64,000 nt of DNA from Penelope pileata (lineage: Eukaryota > Chordata > Aves > Galliformes > Cracidae), in NCBI GenBank assembly GCA_013396635.1, contig WBMW01000582.1, positions 1,858,703 to 1,922,702 on the forward strand, given 5' to 3'. Positions 15,001-26,466 of this stretch are shown piece by piece. Position numbers and translations under genes: made by a program. The stretch's first letter is position 1; each line of letters opens with the position of its first letter. Below the pieces are notes generated by a model, which ran no database searches, had not been told where the DNA came from, and worked only from the letters and a program-made list of their open reading frames with translations.

Positions 15001-15246
15001 TTTCAACAATGTGTCAAATTATGATAGCTGTAAGTTCCTGGGAAATACAGCAACATGAAAATAAAACTACAATAACTTGTTGATAAATCATCTACTGGAT
15101 GCATCTAAAGGACATATCCCTTCAGGAACAACATAAACAGACTTGTTACATCATGCTGGAAGGGAAATAGCTGAAGAAGGAGTCAAAGAGTATGTGAGCA
15201 GATTTAAAAGGAGCAAGCAAAAAATCGGGAACATCAGAGATGTTAA
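6064..15246. other. Long AT-rich gene desert segment
   Basis: About 9 kb with no recognised exon, RNA gene or transposon terminus. Open frames are short and unrecognised. An especially AT-rich stretch at about 13,255-13,410 has many ATATAT/TATACA units. Poly(A) runs of 8-10 bases are scattered. Some of this may be conserved non-coding DNA, which cannot be judged without alignment. Confidence 0.5.
13255..13410. repeat. AT-rich low-complexity stretch
   Basis: Repeated TATA, CATATA and TTACA words make up almost all of this interval. It is low-complexity sequence, probably a decayed (TA)n or (CATATA)n microsatellite, with self-complementary parts. Confidence 0.55.
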
Positions 15247-15296
15247 AGGAAGGAAAGGAAGGAAAGACGTAAGAAAGAGAGAGAGGGAGGGAGGGA
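15247..15296 (+). repeat. GA-rich simple repeat (GGAA/GAAA/GGGA)
   Basis: Tandem AGGAAAGG and GAGAGGGAGGG units form a purine-only run interrupted once by ACGT. It lies inside a 72-codon open frame that owes its Lys/Arg/Gly-rich composition to the repeat, so that frame is not treated as a gene. Confidence 0.8.
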
Positions 15297-15845
15297 CACA
15301 TGGAGGGACATTTTTGTACCTAAAATCTGAGGTTTTCCTGGCAAAGTCAAAAGACCCTTAAATCAATTTTTTTTCCTTTTTTAGTTTATTTATTTATATC
15401 TACTAAAGTAATTACCTAAAGAGCCATCTCATGCCTCTGACTATGGTGAAGGCAATGTGAGAGAACAGGCTGCGTTTAATTTTAAGTTAAAGGAATCTCA
15501 AAGCAACCACTGAAATTATTTTGCCTTACTGCAAAGGATAAAACAGTTCCTGTAGCCTCAGGTGGGTCGTACTACAATACACTGTACCAAGAATATATAT
15601 CTTACTTCAGCCTGAATAAAAATCAGTCTTCTGAAGACTAAATGTTAGTTAGTTGTACTATGTAGAGCATCTAAATTTTAATTTATTCCAATGATTAATA
15701 GAAGGTAAAGATGCTCACTCAGATGGCACATAAATCATCAGAACTGAATCTGTCTTTCTGCTTCTCTGTCTTGCAAAAAGACATTAAACATTGACCTATT
15801 AGGAGAACATTTAGACTTACTTCCCTCAGTACATGCAAAATGCTT

Positions 15846-15870
15846 AAAAAAAAAAAAAAAAAAAAAAAAA
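15846..15870 (+). repeat. Poly(A) run, 25 bases
   Basis: An uninterrupted run of 25 A residues. It creates the run of Phe codons at the end of a 67-codon minus-strand frame, which is therefore artefactual. Confidence 0.9.
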
Positions 15871-16597
15871 GTTGATAAAAACTATGACAGATGTGCAAAA
15901 ATTTATAAAATGCAGTTTGAGAAAGTAAGTGAAACCTGCCAGAACCTCACACCTTTTATAATTTAAATCCATGAATGTATCTGCCAATGATTCACCAAGA
16001 AAAAAGCTGTTTGTTGCCAGAACCATTTCATTTTGAAAATAAAACATTCTGGGGGTAATGATTTATTTACAGCTGTCTTCCTGGTTCATCTCACTCTCAT
16101 AATGCTAGCTGTTGAGTCACAGCCCAAAAGTAGCAGATGGGAATAATGGACTTACAACTGTGGCAAGCAAGAGAATTATAAAGAGTATCACCAAGTTTTT
16201 CTTCTCACTTTAGTCACTGTTATGATTGAAGGCTACTGCACCTTGGTAGTTAGAGTACATAAAACCTGTGTATATTATTGATCGTTGTTGTAAATATGCT
16301 TCTGTATTTCTTCCTCCTTCAGAATGCTTGACTCCTAATTATGTACTAAAATAAGAGTGAGGTGGAATTACAGAAATTATTTTGAAGAAAATCATCCCAT
16401 CTAATTCACAAGAGGCTAAACTGCAGAATTCAAAATGGGCAATAAGTCATGGTCATATGCTAACTAAGAATTTTCTTCATAAACATTTTTTTTCCTAAGG
16501 AGTAGCAAGTCTAAGTTATTTATGATATTTCCTTTATTCATTCTTTTCTTTCTCAAAAGATTGAAGAGAGTTTTAATCCAAACATCATGGCTTCTGC

Positions 16598-16616
16598 AAA
16601 AAAAAAAAAAAAAAAA
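16598..16616 (+). repeat. Poly(A) run, 19 bases
   Basis: An uninterrupted run of 19 A residues, about 150 bases before the CR1 tail at 16,765 and apparently unrelated to it. Confidence 0.9.
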
Positions 16617-16764
16617 CATTTTGGAGTCTGAAGATTTTTCCATTGAACAGATATTTCAAGCTGACTATGAGATTAACAATTTCGAGTGGTTTTGAATGGA
16701 AAACTAGCACAACCAAATTGCTGGTGTTTCCAGCCTGATATGGCCTTTAATGTCTTCCTCTAGT

Positions 16765-16926
16765 TAGCACCACTGTCCCTGAAAGTGTTCAAGAAACATC
16801 TGGATGAGGTACTAAGGGACATGCTTTAACAGTTTAATGGGTAATCTTGGTGGTGGATGGATGGTTGGACTAGACAATCTTGGAGGTCTTTTCCAACCTT
16901 GATGATTCTATGATTCTATGATTCAT
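16765..16926 (+). mobile_element. CR1 LINE 3' end fragment
   Basis: The fragment begins near CACTGTCCCTGAAAGTGTTC, continues through GGATGGATGGTTGGACTAGA and TCTTGGAGGTCTTTTCCAAC, and ends in consecutive ATTCTATG units. These words in this order form the CR1 3' UTR and octamer tail, in forward orientation. The copy is strongly 5'-truncated (about 160 bases), as is usual for this family, and carries no coding sequence. Confidence 0.92.
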
Positions 16927-17159
16927 TACTTGGTGAAGAAGTAGTTTCATCATCTTAAAAACAGATATGAACTTCTTCTCCACTATCCTACATATAGTAA
17001 TGACACACACCATTAATACGTGCACTATGGGAAGGCAGAATACTCATAATGTTTGTTCATATTTCCTGTCTTATTCCACTATATTTCCAAACATTTTTGT
17101 ATTTGTTTTCAAGAATGTTAAGGACAGTTTGTGTCTAAAGAATTGTCTATCTGAAGAGA
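16927..17159. other. Spacer between two CR1 tails
   Basis: About 230 bases of AT-rich sequence between two same-strand CR1 fragments. A 65-codon open frame here is unrecognised and runs into the next CR1 copy. The two fragments have different 3' UTR sequences, so they look like independent insertions. Confidence 0.45.
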
Positions 17160-17560
17160 GTTAGGACTCTTCAGCCTGGAGAAGAGAAGGCTGCGGGGGA
17201 ACCTGATAGCAGCCTTCCAGTACCTGAAGGGGCCTACAGGAAAGCTGGGGAAGGGCTTTTTACAAGGATAGGCAATGACAGGACAAGAGGTAACGATTAT
17301 AAACTGAAAGAGGGTAGATTTAGACTAGATATAAGGAGGAAATTCTTCACCGTGAGGGTGGTGAGACACTGGAACGGGTTGCCCAGAGAAGTTGTGGATG
17401 CCCCCTCCCTGGAAGTATTCAAAGCCAGGCTGGATGGGGCTTTGGGCAACCTGGTCTAGTGGGAGGTGTCCTTGCCCATGGCAGAAGGGTTGGAATAAGA
17501 TGATCTCTAAGGTCCCTTCCAACCTGATCCATTCTATGATTCTATGATTCTATAATTTTA
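17160..17560 (+). mobile_element. CR1 LINE 3' end fragment, about 400 bases
   Basis: The sequence runs from GGACTCTTCAGCCTGGAGAA through CAGTACCTGAAGGGGCCTAC, GACACTGGAACGGGTTGCCC and TGGATGGGGCTTTGGGCAAC to CAACCTGATCCATTCTATGA and further ATTCTATG units. These are hallmark words of the CR1 terminal ORF2/3' UTR region and octamer tail. It covers the end of ORF2 and the 3' UTR in forward orientation and is better preserved than the other two CR1 copies here, so it is probably younger. A 65-codon minus-strand open frame across it is a shadow. Confidence 0.95.
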
Positions 17561-18879
17561 TGTTCATTACTTGGCATTAGAATTGACATGAGGTCCTCTG
17601 TGGTATTTTATTTTTACGTGCACTTGCAGACATACACACACAATTATAAAAACTTTCCAGAAAAATGATAAAGGAGGAAATCAAATATTAATTTCCTACT
17701 TAGCTTCTGTGTTCATTTCTTTTTTTTTTTTACAAAGGATGAAGTAAGCATACAGGAAAAAAAACATGACACCAATGAGGGAAAAGACAGAGGAAATATA
17801 AAGGAACCAAAAATATGAATTAATACATTTTTCCCATTTCCTTCCCAGTTAATTATATTTTTGCTTAAAGAAAACTGAAAAAGGCAACTTCTAAAACTAA
17901 AAGCAGTATCTTAAATCTCCTTGTGTATGTAACTCATTCACATAATTTTTCCCTGAGACTATGTCATTATGACTTTAAAAAAAATAATAAACTATTTTTT
18001 GCAAAGAAAAGCTGTAGGTTGATTCTATTTGAACACTGTAATGAAGAGAACTATAATGTTGCTCAAATTGTAATATGATGCATATGTAGTTATTTTCTTC
18101 AGGTTATTTTGGATTCAATTGGTTGCATTTTCAGCTCATCTCTGGTGACATTTCAAAACTTGCACATATTATAGATAAAAAAAGTTTTGGCTCCCAAGGC
18201 ACAATTTCTACCTATGGACTACAGTCACACCTGCTAACAAAAATCATATATTTTGATGTGTTACAGCCATAATCTCTGGTGACAAACATATTCTGTGTCC
18301 TGAGTTTTCTCTTTAGGGCAGATGCAAAACAGATGCAGCACAAATATAGAACCAACTCCTCATAAAATGACTTTTGTGGTTCTGTATCACAACTTGTTTC
18401 TAAAAACACAAGCATTTAAAAAGTGTTACAAAATGTCCAAGTAACTCCTGAAAGTGGGAGTCATCAGATCTTTTCAGTCTGGCAATTGTACAGAGAAGTA
18501 TTGTTTACAATAAAATTCTTGCCACTACTGATTATTTGCCAGCATTTGAGCAAATATTTTTTTTCACATTCCCTTCTACAAACTGATCCTTCAAAATAAG
18601 ACGGTATTTTGAGATAAAATTTGAAAGAACTGCAAACAGGATTTTTAGTAAAATAGTAATAATAGTAATTCCTATTATTAATAAGTTTGCTCAATTTTTA
18701 ATTCATGAAAGGATAGCCATGTCTTCCGAAGGACAGACACTTCCTGTGACTGTTTTTTTTTGTTTGTGGGTTTATTTTTCTTATCAGTCAAGTATAGCTG
18801 TATTGTAATAATGCCAAAATTTTGCAGTCAAAAAACCTGAAAATTCCAACCAATGTTCAAATACTTCAAAAATATATAT

Positions 18880-18966
18880 AAAAAAGAGAGAAAGAAAGAA
18901 AAGAAAGAAAAGAAAATGAAGAAAGAAAAAGGAAGAAAGAATGAAAAAAGAAAGTGAAGAAAAATT
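18880..18966 (+). repeat. A/G-rich simple repeat (GAAA)n
   Basis: Units of GAAA, AAAGA and GGAAG in an almost uninterrupted purine tract, an imperfect tetranucleotide microsatellite. Confidence 0.85.
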
Positions 18967-21900
18967 TTAAACAGCTTGTACCCAAAAAAAGCTCATATTC
19001 ACATTTTTGTTTTATGTTTTTTACAGACTTCAAGTCCAAGAACAGAGGTAAAACTAGGTGCCCAGTACTAAATTTTGTGGCTCAGATTTTGAATTTTAAG
19101 TATAAAGCTATAGGGAAAAACAATAGTTTTACATTGTAAAAAAGTATATACTTCAGAAAAAAAAAACATAAGCTGTTCATATACAAAGAACAAAAAAAAA
19201 ATAAGGCTCAAATTGTCAGACAAGCTTTTTTTATGAACTATTTACCCTACTCTGTTTCCTACAGTATCATGAAATCAGCAGTATTTCTTTGGGTACAGCA
19301 TGAAATCTGCCACATAATCCAGTAGAAGCATTGTTTCAATTCCTCTTAATATAAATTCAGGAAGTATGTAAATATATTTTAAATTTAAATTCTTCAACAA
19401 TGTGCATTCATTATCAGATTTTAGCTCAAATCAATTTTTTTGTTACTGAATTTAAAGATACGACAAAACCTCCTGGGTATCTTTCTCACTCCATTTCCAA
19501 GCATAGCTTCCATTAAGATTAATGGCTGTTTTGTATCTAATGGGAATATATTTTTTAAGAAAGAAGATAATGTAGAAGCAGAAATTTTAGTGGAAATGAT
19601 GAACAATAGAGGTCATGATTACAATAATTGTTGAATGAGAAATTTAACAAGAGTCTGTGAAAGAAATGTTCCTTTCTTTAAACAAAAAAGCCACATGTTG
19701 ACACTAATCATATTGAGTACACCTGTTGAAGTTGATATTCCAGAGATTTCGTAGGGGATCATTTTCCTGGCTATGACTGAGATTCCTTCATGTAATCAGT
19801 ATAGACTTGGCTTCTGAGTTGTTTGGTGAGTCTGGGACTCCACAAGGTTGGATAGCATGAAAGTGTCCAAGGGCAAAGACTTAATGAATACGACTAAACA
19901 TGAAAGATCATTGCAGCATCTAGCCAAAAGTTCTCATCACCAGTGTTAATTTTACAATTCGGGTGATACAAATTATACATAAAATACAAATCGGATGTGA
20001 TGATATAAATCAGAATCAGTTTAAGCATTTAACGGTTCTTCAATTCTAACAAAACAAACTCGATTCATACTATGGTAAAAATCTGGGGATTTTTTAAGTT
20101 TGAAGTGCAAACACTTTTTAAATTTATTTGTCTTCAAAGTAAAAGCTTGATATAGGGGCATTAGAGTCAGATGGAGTATTGAGTTTAAGCAAGATCCAGT
20201 TTAGGCCCTACATGGCTTAATTAACTTTAAAAGGTAAAAGGTAGGTTGAATTGAAAAAAAAAGTATATTCTAAATATTTTCATTTCTTGAAGTTACAAGA
20301 ACTTTTCCTGTTTTCAGCCTTACTTTTTAATCCTGAAGGCATTTCTTCAGTGTGTATACATTTATGCTAATCATATACTACATCCATGGGTTCCTCTATC
20401 AATATGAAATGTTTTGTACTTGCTGTTTTTGTGCATCTTGTATTGTTATGTGCAATATACAAAATAATGTGTCTAACTATGCCATTTATGCTTTTGAAAG
20501 AAAAAGCAAATTACTTACTGAAGAGAATGGCATTTGCATGCATGTGTGTCAGCTTTCAAGCCATTTCCCTCTACAAAATATTGCTTTCTACACTTAGAAA
20601 ATGCATCCATCCATCAGTTACAAACCATTTCAAAGCACTTTATGAATCTACAGAGCAAAATGTACTTATCTTACATTGGCAGTGTCCCAGCTGTTACAAA
20701 ATTGCTATTGTCCTAATACTTACAAGGCAATTTTAGCATCAGTTAATAATTTTACAGGATAGATAACTTCTAAAGCATTATAAAATGACAGACATTAAAC
20801 AATAGCAACTTAGCATTTTTTGAAACAGTTCATGACAGCTTAAAAACTAAAGTGATTTTAATGTATAGTCTACGCAGTTTTCGTTTCTCATTGACAATTC
20901 CTTTAGAAGATAAAAATGTGAAAAATCCTTTTAAATAGTGGGTGAAAGAATAAAACAAATTTATCTTTAAAACATATTCAGTAAAAATCTCAATTAGGAA
21001 TAATGTCTCAAATCTCCCTGTACAGATAGTAGGTGACAAGAATTAGAATTTATTTAGGCAGGAAAAAAAATGATGGTATCATTTAATGGTAGGGTACCAC
21101 AAAATAAAAAAAGGCATATCTATTCATTAAATCTAATACAAAAATGAAAATACAGTGAACAGCATTTTATATAAATCAGTATGCATTATTTCTTCTCAAA
21201 AACTGTTTTCTATCAATCTTAGTTTAAGAGCTTCAGTTAAAGGCAAATTCTAGTTAAATTGTTACCTTTAAACTTGTTTAAGTAGCCATTGTGGCCAAAT
21301 GTTCATTTTTTGGTTAGACATTTATAATTTACTTAATGTACAGTACAATCTATGATACCAAAAGATTTGATGATGTGTAAAGTGTAAACTGTTCTAAACA
21401 AATTAAATTAATTGATATTTGAGGTTTTACTTTAGAAATAGCCAAAAAGAACCTTTTCAGTGTGACTAATGTACATCACAGTGGTCTTTTTTATCAGTGT
21501 ACTTATTAAATTACACCAATTGTACCACTTGCTGTCATACAACACAGGTAACTGACCACCTCATCAAACTATTGCAAAAAGAATCCCTTAATGTCTAATT
21601 ACTACATTCTTCTGTACTATTGAACACATTAAAGCAACATTCATGTTTTGTGCTATATACATCATTTCCCAATAGTGTTAGAAGGTCCTTGTACTGTAGA
21701 AAAGAGTTCTGATTGCAGTACAGCTATTTTCAATGTTGGCCAATTCAACTTTCAAAACATGTAGTATCTTGAAAAATACTTTAAGCAGTTATCCAGAGTG
21801 AAAATATCAATTAATATTACAGTTCTTCTTTACCAAAACATAATGAATGTTAGAAGTCTGAGAAGTTTGAGAAGTGAAATATAATACAGATCTTGGGGCT

Positions 21901-22077
21901 TACCAAAGCAAGCGGTTGGAGTTGTGATACCAATCAGAACAGGCAATTTCTGGCATGCTACTACTTGTTTATCGCCAGATGTTTTACCTCATAGAACATT
22001 ATTTAAAACTTCTTGCATGAAGTAGAGTCTATAAGGGTAGCGTCTCAATGTGATGGGAGAGAGCAGGGTTCTCTTTT

Positions 22078-22140
22078 CAGAGAATTCAGTTGCAGATATC
22101 AGAGAATTCAGCTGCAGAATTCAGAGAATGCAGATATCAT
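22078..22140 (+). repeat. 22-bp tandem repeat, about 2.8 copies
   Basis: Copies start at 22,078, 22,100 and 22,122, each beginning CAGAGAATTCAG or CAGAGAATGCAG and containing TGCAGATATC or TGCAGAATT. The first two copies differ at only a few positions and the third is partial. It is a small local tandem duplication; no function is evident. Confidence 0.85.
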
Positions 22141-25100
22141 AACCACATTAGACTTCTGGTTACATCTCATCGTTCTGATTATCAGGAGAAAAACACCTCA
22201 GAAGCTGTAACTGATAATAATAAACTGAAGTATATCACCTTCTTTTTCTATTTTATGCAGACATTCCTGGGATGCAGTTACTATAATGTTATATTAAACT
22301 TCCAATGGCAACATTTTCAGTTGACTGTGTAAATATATATATGGAGATAACCTAATTATGGAAGAAAATAATGTGCAGAGGCAGCTGCAATAGCAATTTA
22401 CTCTTTTCCAAAACACTATGGACTGTCTCATCATCCAATGGGATCACACAGCAGTAGATAAAAAGAGGATTCCGATCTATAACAGAGGAAGGTAAAATCT
22501 CTGTTGGCTAACCTAAATAAAGCCTATCTGTACACAGCAGTGATTATGACCGAAAGTCACTGATACAAATTCGTAGGAAGAACCACACTTTCTGCCTAAC
22601 CTTTCTCTACCAATGTGTATCTACTGATATTTTCAGTTTCTACCAAAGCCTGTCATTTCTAGACTCATAAGCAGTTACCAAAGAACAGGGACAGAGGAAC
22701 AACCAGCCAGTACCTGTTAACTGCTGTCAGCCACAATCCCTACCTTAAAGTCATCAGAAAAAAAAAGAAAACATCCACAAGGCCTCTCCAGATCTCTTCA
22801 AAATGGTAAGGATGAGGTACTTGACAAAAGCCCCCTTCTACTCTACGTCCCTGCCTCGCCTGGATGGAGCAGCCTTGGTGTTACTGCAGGGAAGATCTAA
22901 TTCCTTTAGACACCTATCTCAGTATGCACAGTGGTTTTAGCCTGATAGTGATTAACCCATTTTGACTGTAAACATCACATTAAAAAATTTTGCTAGCTGA
23001 ATATATTTTCAAAACAGGTCAGGTAAGCTGCATTTTTCCCTAGAAAAGAGTACAACTGAAGAGTTTGACTTCTGTTTCTTGCATTTTTTTCTCCCTAATT
23101 TCAACTACTCATATAACAGATTCTACATTAATAATTAGCATCTGACTCATGTCTTCAGGTAACATTCAAGATGTACTACTTGCCAGTAGCCTGGCAGTTT
23201 CTGCATTTCCATCATGGATTATTTACTCTGTCCTGTATATATGCTATATTGTAACATTTATTCTTGGCAGAAAGTATCAACAGTTAATTGGTCCATGCTT
23301 AGTATCTCATACAGAAACAGTGACATTTTGAAAAATGTAAATTGTAGAGAAAAGGTGTTGATAAAATATACTCTAGAAATAGCAAACAAATTCATGCACA
23401 CTCCAGCCAACCATTTCAAGCTCCTGAAAATGACTGTTTTATGGAAACTGAGCATGTGTAAGAATATCTTTTAATATTCTCTCATAATAATAAAGAATTA
23501 TTCCCTCTTGCAAGATACAAGGATTTAATTACATTGCTGCTGGTTCATTGATGTTGTAAGCATTTCAAGAGAAAGAGGTGCTTACATAATCTCTTGCCTC
23601 CAAAAATTAACAACTTTTTGAATGCCAGTCCTGTGGCAGGCAGGTAAATGTGAAAGATGGAAATTAGAATGACGTGGCTATCACAACGTAAACAGAATCT
23701 GCATGAAGCACTATGTTCAGTTCAAAATTGTCCATTTGTGTTACAAATGAGAAAAACAGCTGAAAGGCCTATGATAACTTTGAGCCTACTGTTACATGGC
23801 TTGCTTAGTGACATAATTACAAAGTTTTTAAACAAATCTTCAAGCAAAAATCTATTTACATGCTATGTAAAAACAGGAAAATTAATATTCCTTAAAATAT
23901 CTATGCATATATACTGATGTTTGAAATAAAAATATTTTCTAAGTTTTAATGTACATTAAATATTCAGGCTTTCCTTAATTTTTGAAGTTTTATTTGTGTT
24001 TATGTACAAATTCACATTTGATTTTAAAAAATGTTTTTTCATCTGTATATATTCTAGCATTTGTTTTGAACAAGATACATAACTTGAGGTTCAAAGTAAT
24101 TGAGATAGTAAAAAAATCTAGATTCAAAATTTCTACAAACTCTATTAGTGTTAATGATTAAAGGTGTTATAAGGATAATATATGTCAAAAAAAAGCGTTT
24201 CTTCCTGACTGAATTTCTCTCATAAAAGATACTCCCTCTTTTACGATAAATAAGAATCAAAACAAAATATCCTTTGTTTCTTTTTACTGAAGGACATTTA
24301 CTGCCAATTCTTTTTGCTTGTGTACTAGTGTAACATACGCTGAATAACTCTTGTAGCAGAGTTGGATTCAAGCAAGTAAATCTTAGTCAGCTCCTCTATA
24401 TTAATTCCAGAAGTGAAGACAGTTTGCGCATGTAACAGTTCTATTCTGATCACTGCCAATTATGTCATAATGTCACTTTTTTGGGTTAGGTTTTGGTCAG
24501 CTCTTTCTATCATTATATTTATCCAAAGGAAGCTTGTTGCAGCCACAGTATCTTATTCTAAGTTTTCTGATACTTAAATTTACTTTACTCTTACTCGTTA
24601 CTCTGGCACCCTACACTTGTCTTTTCTGCTTGAAGGCATAGTGGACCTTAAACATAGCATTGATGGTGCATGTCCCAGGTCAAAAAGAGGCTAATGGCTT
24701 GTATTATAGTTAGACGATGTCTGAGAACATCAAGCCTTTATATACGCGAGACATTTATCAAAAGCCACCTTGGGGAAAAAGGAAAAGAAGTTCTGACAAC
24801 ACAGAAATACAGCTCCCAAGCCTGACAGAGAGAAACTGGAAGTTGCAAGGGACATAAAGTCCCTGATGTAAGAGATCCTCTTTAAAAGCAGTAACACAAA
24901 TCATAGCTACTGTTTTCCACAGCCACAGCTAATTATTTCCACTGTGGGTTTGTTTCCTATTCAGTCAACAACAACAAAAAAACAGTATTAGTTTATTTAC
25001 TCATTCTCAGAAAGTGCAAAAAGAGATGAAAACTGTAAATATAACTATATATCAAAACAAAAAGTTTATTTCAAGCTAAAATACATTTTAAAAACAGCCT

Positions 25101-25344
25101 CCTGATGATGAACACAGTCGTACTTGGGAGGAGGAGATTATGAAGGCTGATCATGGTTTTATGCATTGAAACAAAGACTGGACTTACCTTGCTTGCCAAC
25201 AGAATGAATATCTAAATGAGTGGCTTGAAAGATGGTTCTGGCCTTTTTTCAATTTTTCTAAAGTTTTCTGGAAGGCTCTTTCTTGAAGATTTCCCAAGGG
25301 AATGAGAACTCAACCACTTAAGGAAGCTTTACCAAATGCACCAC

Positions 25345-25655
25345 CCACAGCCTCATTGTGCTGACATTCACTCTTTGGTCTCCATAAATGTTCAGCAAGC
25401 ATTGATGAATGCCAATGGGTACCATTTTTTCGCATATGGAGGAATTCCATCCCTTTGCTTCATATGCAAAAGCCATGTCAGATGCCGTTTTGTCAGACTG
25501 TATCTCTGCTGCCATCTGCCGCACGGCAACAAAATGTAACAGAATATTGGCAGGAAGGTTCAACTTCTACTGCCATACCACCAACATCTGCCTCTGACAC
25601 TGTGGGCCAACACAATAAAATAGGAGACATTACTTTCAGAGAAGCCCTTGTATGT
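25345..25655 (-). pseudogene. Mariner (Galluhop-like) transposon 5' part, broken
   Basis: On the minus strand this starts at a terminal-inverted-repeat-like sequence containing CTCTGAAAGTAATG (plus-strand positions about 25,626-25,645). The transposase N-terminus follows, with recognisable words RQMAAEIQSDK, HQCLLNIYGDQ and STMRLWVV, typical of the N-terminal helix-turn-helix region of mariner transposases. The frame has a normal start area but homology stops after about 60 transposase residues, near 25,345, where the sequence becomes unrelated. No catalytic domain follows. The element is dead. Its orientation is opposite to the 3' part at 25,859. Confidence 0.8.
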
Positions 25656-25680
25656 TTCTGAGTTTCACTCCTTTGGAAAA

Positions 25681-25734
25681 GAGAGACAGACAGACAGACA
25701 GACAGAAAGAAAGGAAGAAAGGAAGAAAGGAAGA
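25681..25734 (+). repeat. (GACA)n then (GGAAGAAA)n microsatellite
   Basis: GACA repeats pass directly into GAAA and GGAAGAAA repeats. The tract lies in the roughly 200-base gap between the two mariner parts. Confidence 0.9.
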
Positions 25735-25858
25735 TTGTTTAGTTTACATTATATCTGAAGGATTCAGGGCAGAAATGAGTTTTACAAGTGGCCAAGCAGC
25801 CCTTCCAAACTAATGAATCCCATGGGTTTCAGACCATAATAAGTGCTGAGAAATATGC

Positions 25859-26466
25859 ATGTCAAAGAAAAACTTCTAGACTCAGACCTCAGTGTGTAAA
25901 GTGATGTGCACTGTCTTTTGGGACAGGAAAGGGGTGATCCTTCTGGATTTCTTGGAACCCAGACAAACCATCAACTTTGACCACTACATCATGATGCTGA
26001 CTAAGCTGAAATCTCAAACTTCTGGACTCAGGCCAGCAAAGACGACAATCTTTCTCTTGCAACATGATAATGTCAGGCTCCATACCAGTTTGAAGACTGT
26101 GGAGCAAATTGCCAATCTTGACTCGACTGTCCTACCACATCCACCGTATAGTCAGGAGTTTACATCTTCTGACTTTCACCTGTTCAGGCCAATGAAAGAT
26201 GGACTGTGTGGACAATGTTTTCCTAGCAACTATACCACCACAGCAGCTGTGAAACAGTGGGTCACCTCTGCTGGTGCAGATTTTTATGAGCAAGGCATAC
26301 AGGCAAAATACAATTCATTACTGATGAAAACGTGTAGCTAGTGATGGTGACTTTGTTGAAAAATTGTGTTTTGTAGCTGAGACTCTATCAAACAGTGTTA
26401 CTATGCTTTTTGTATCTGATGTGGTTTCCATGGAAATAAACAGAAGGCATTACTTTCAGAGCAACC
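25859..26466 (+). pseudogene. Mariner (Galluhop-like) transposon 3' part, broken
   Basis: An open frame from 25,892 to 26,341 encodes the C-terminal part of a mariner transposase. Homology starts slightly upstream, near 25,859 (GTCAAAGAAAAAC). Visible motifs are KVMCTVFWDRKGV, FLLQHDN and SSDFHLF. The Asp of HDN (residue 59) and the Asp of SSD (residue 94) have 34 residues between them, which is the DD34D spacing of mariner. The first catalytic Asp is absent because the N-terminal half is missing, so the product cannot catalyse transposition. A TIR-like CATTACTTTCAGAG at about 26,447-26,460 closes the element and matches the end of the neighbouring part. Confidence 0.9.

Larger units (their letters stand above)
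15297..16764. other. Intergenic DNA with two long A runs
   Basis: AT-rich sequence without a recognised gene. A 25-base A run lies at 15,846-15,870 and a 19-base A run at 16,598-16,616. Either could be the tail of an old retroposed copy, but no source sequence or flanking target duplication was recognised on inspection. Confidence 0.5.
17561..25344. other. AT-rich gene desert segment
   Basis: About 7.8 kb with no recognised exon or transposon end. It contains a purine-rich low-complexity tract at 18,880-18,966 and a 22-bp tandem repeat at 22,078-22,140. At 20,350-20,740 all three forward frames have few stops; the longest (116 codons, from 20,386) has an internal Met followed by a hydrophobic run (MKCFVLAVFVHLVLLCAIY) that resembles a signal peptide, but the rest matches nothing I know. 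Confidence 0.5.

Noticed and set aside
17325..17522. 65-codon minus-strand frame
   Set aside because: It lies wholly inside a plus-strand CR1 3' end and is a shadow frame.
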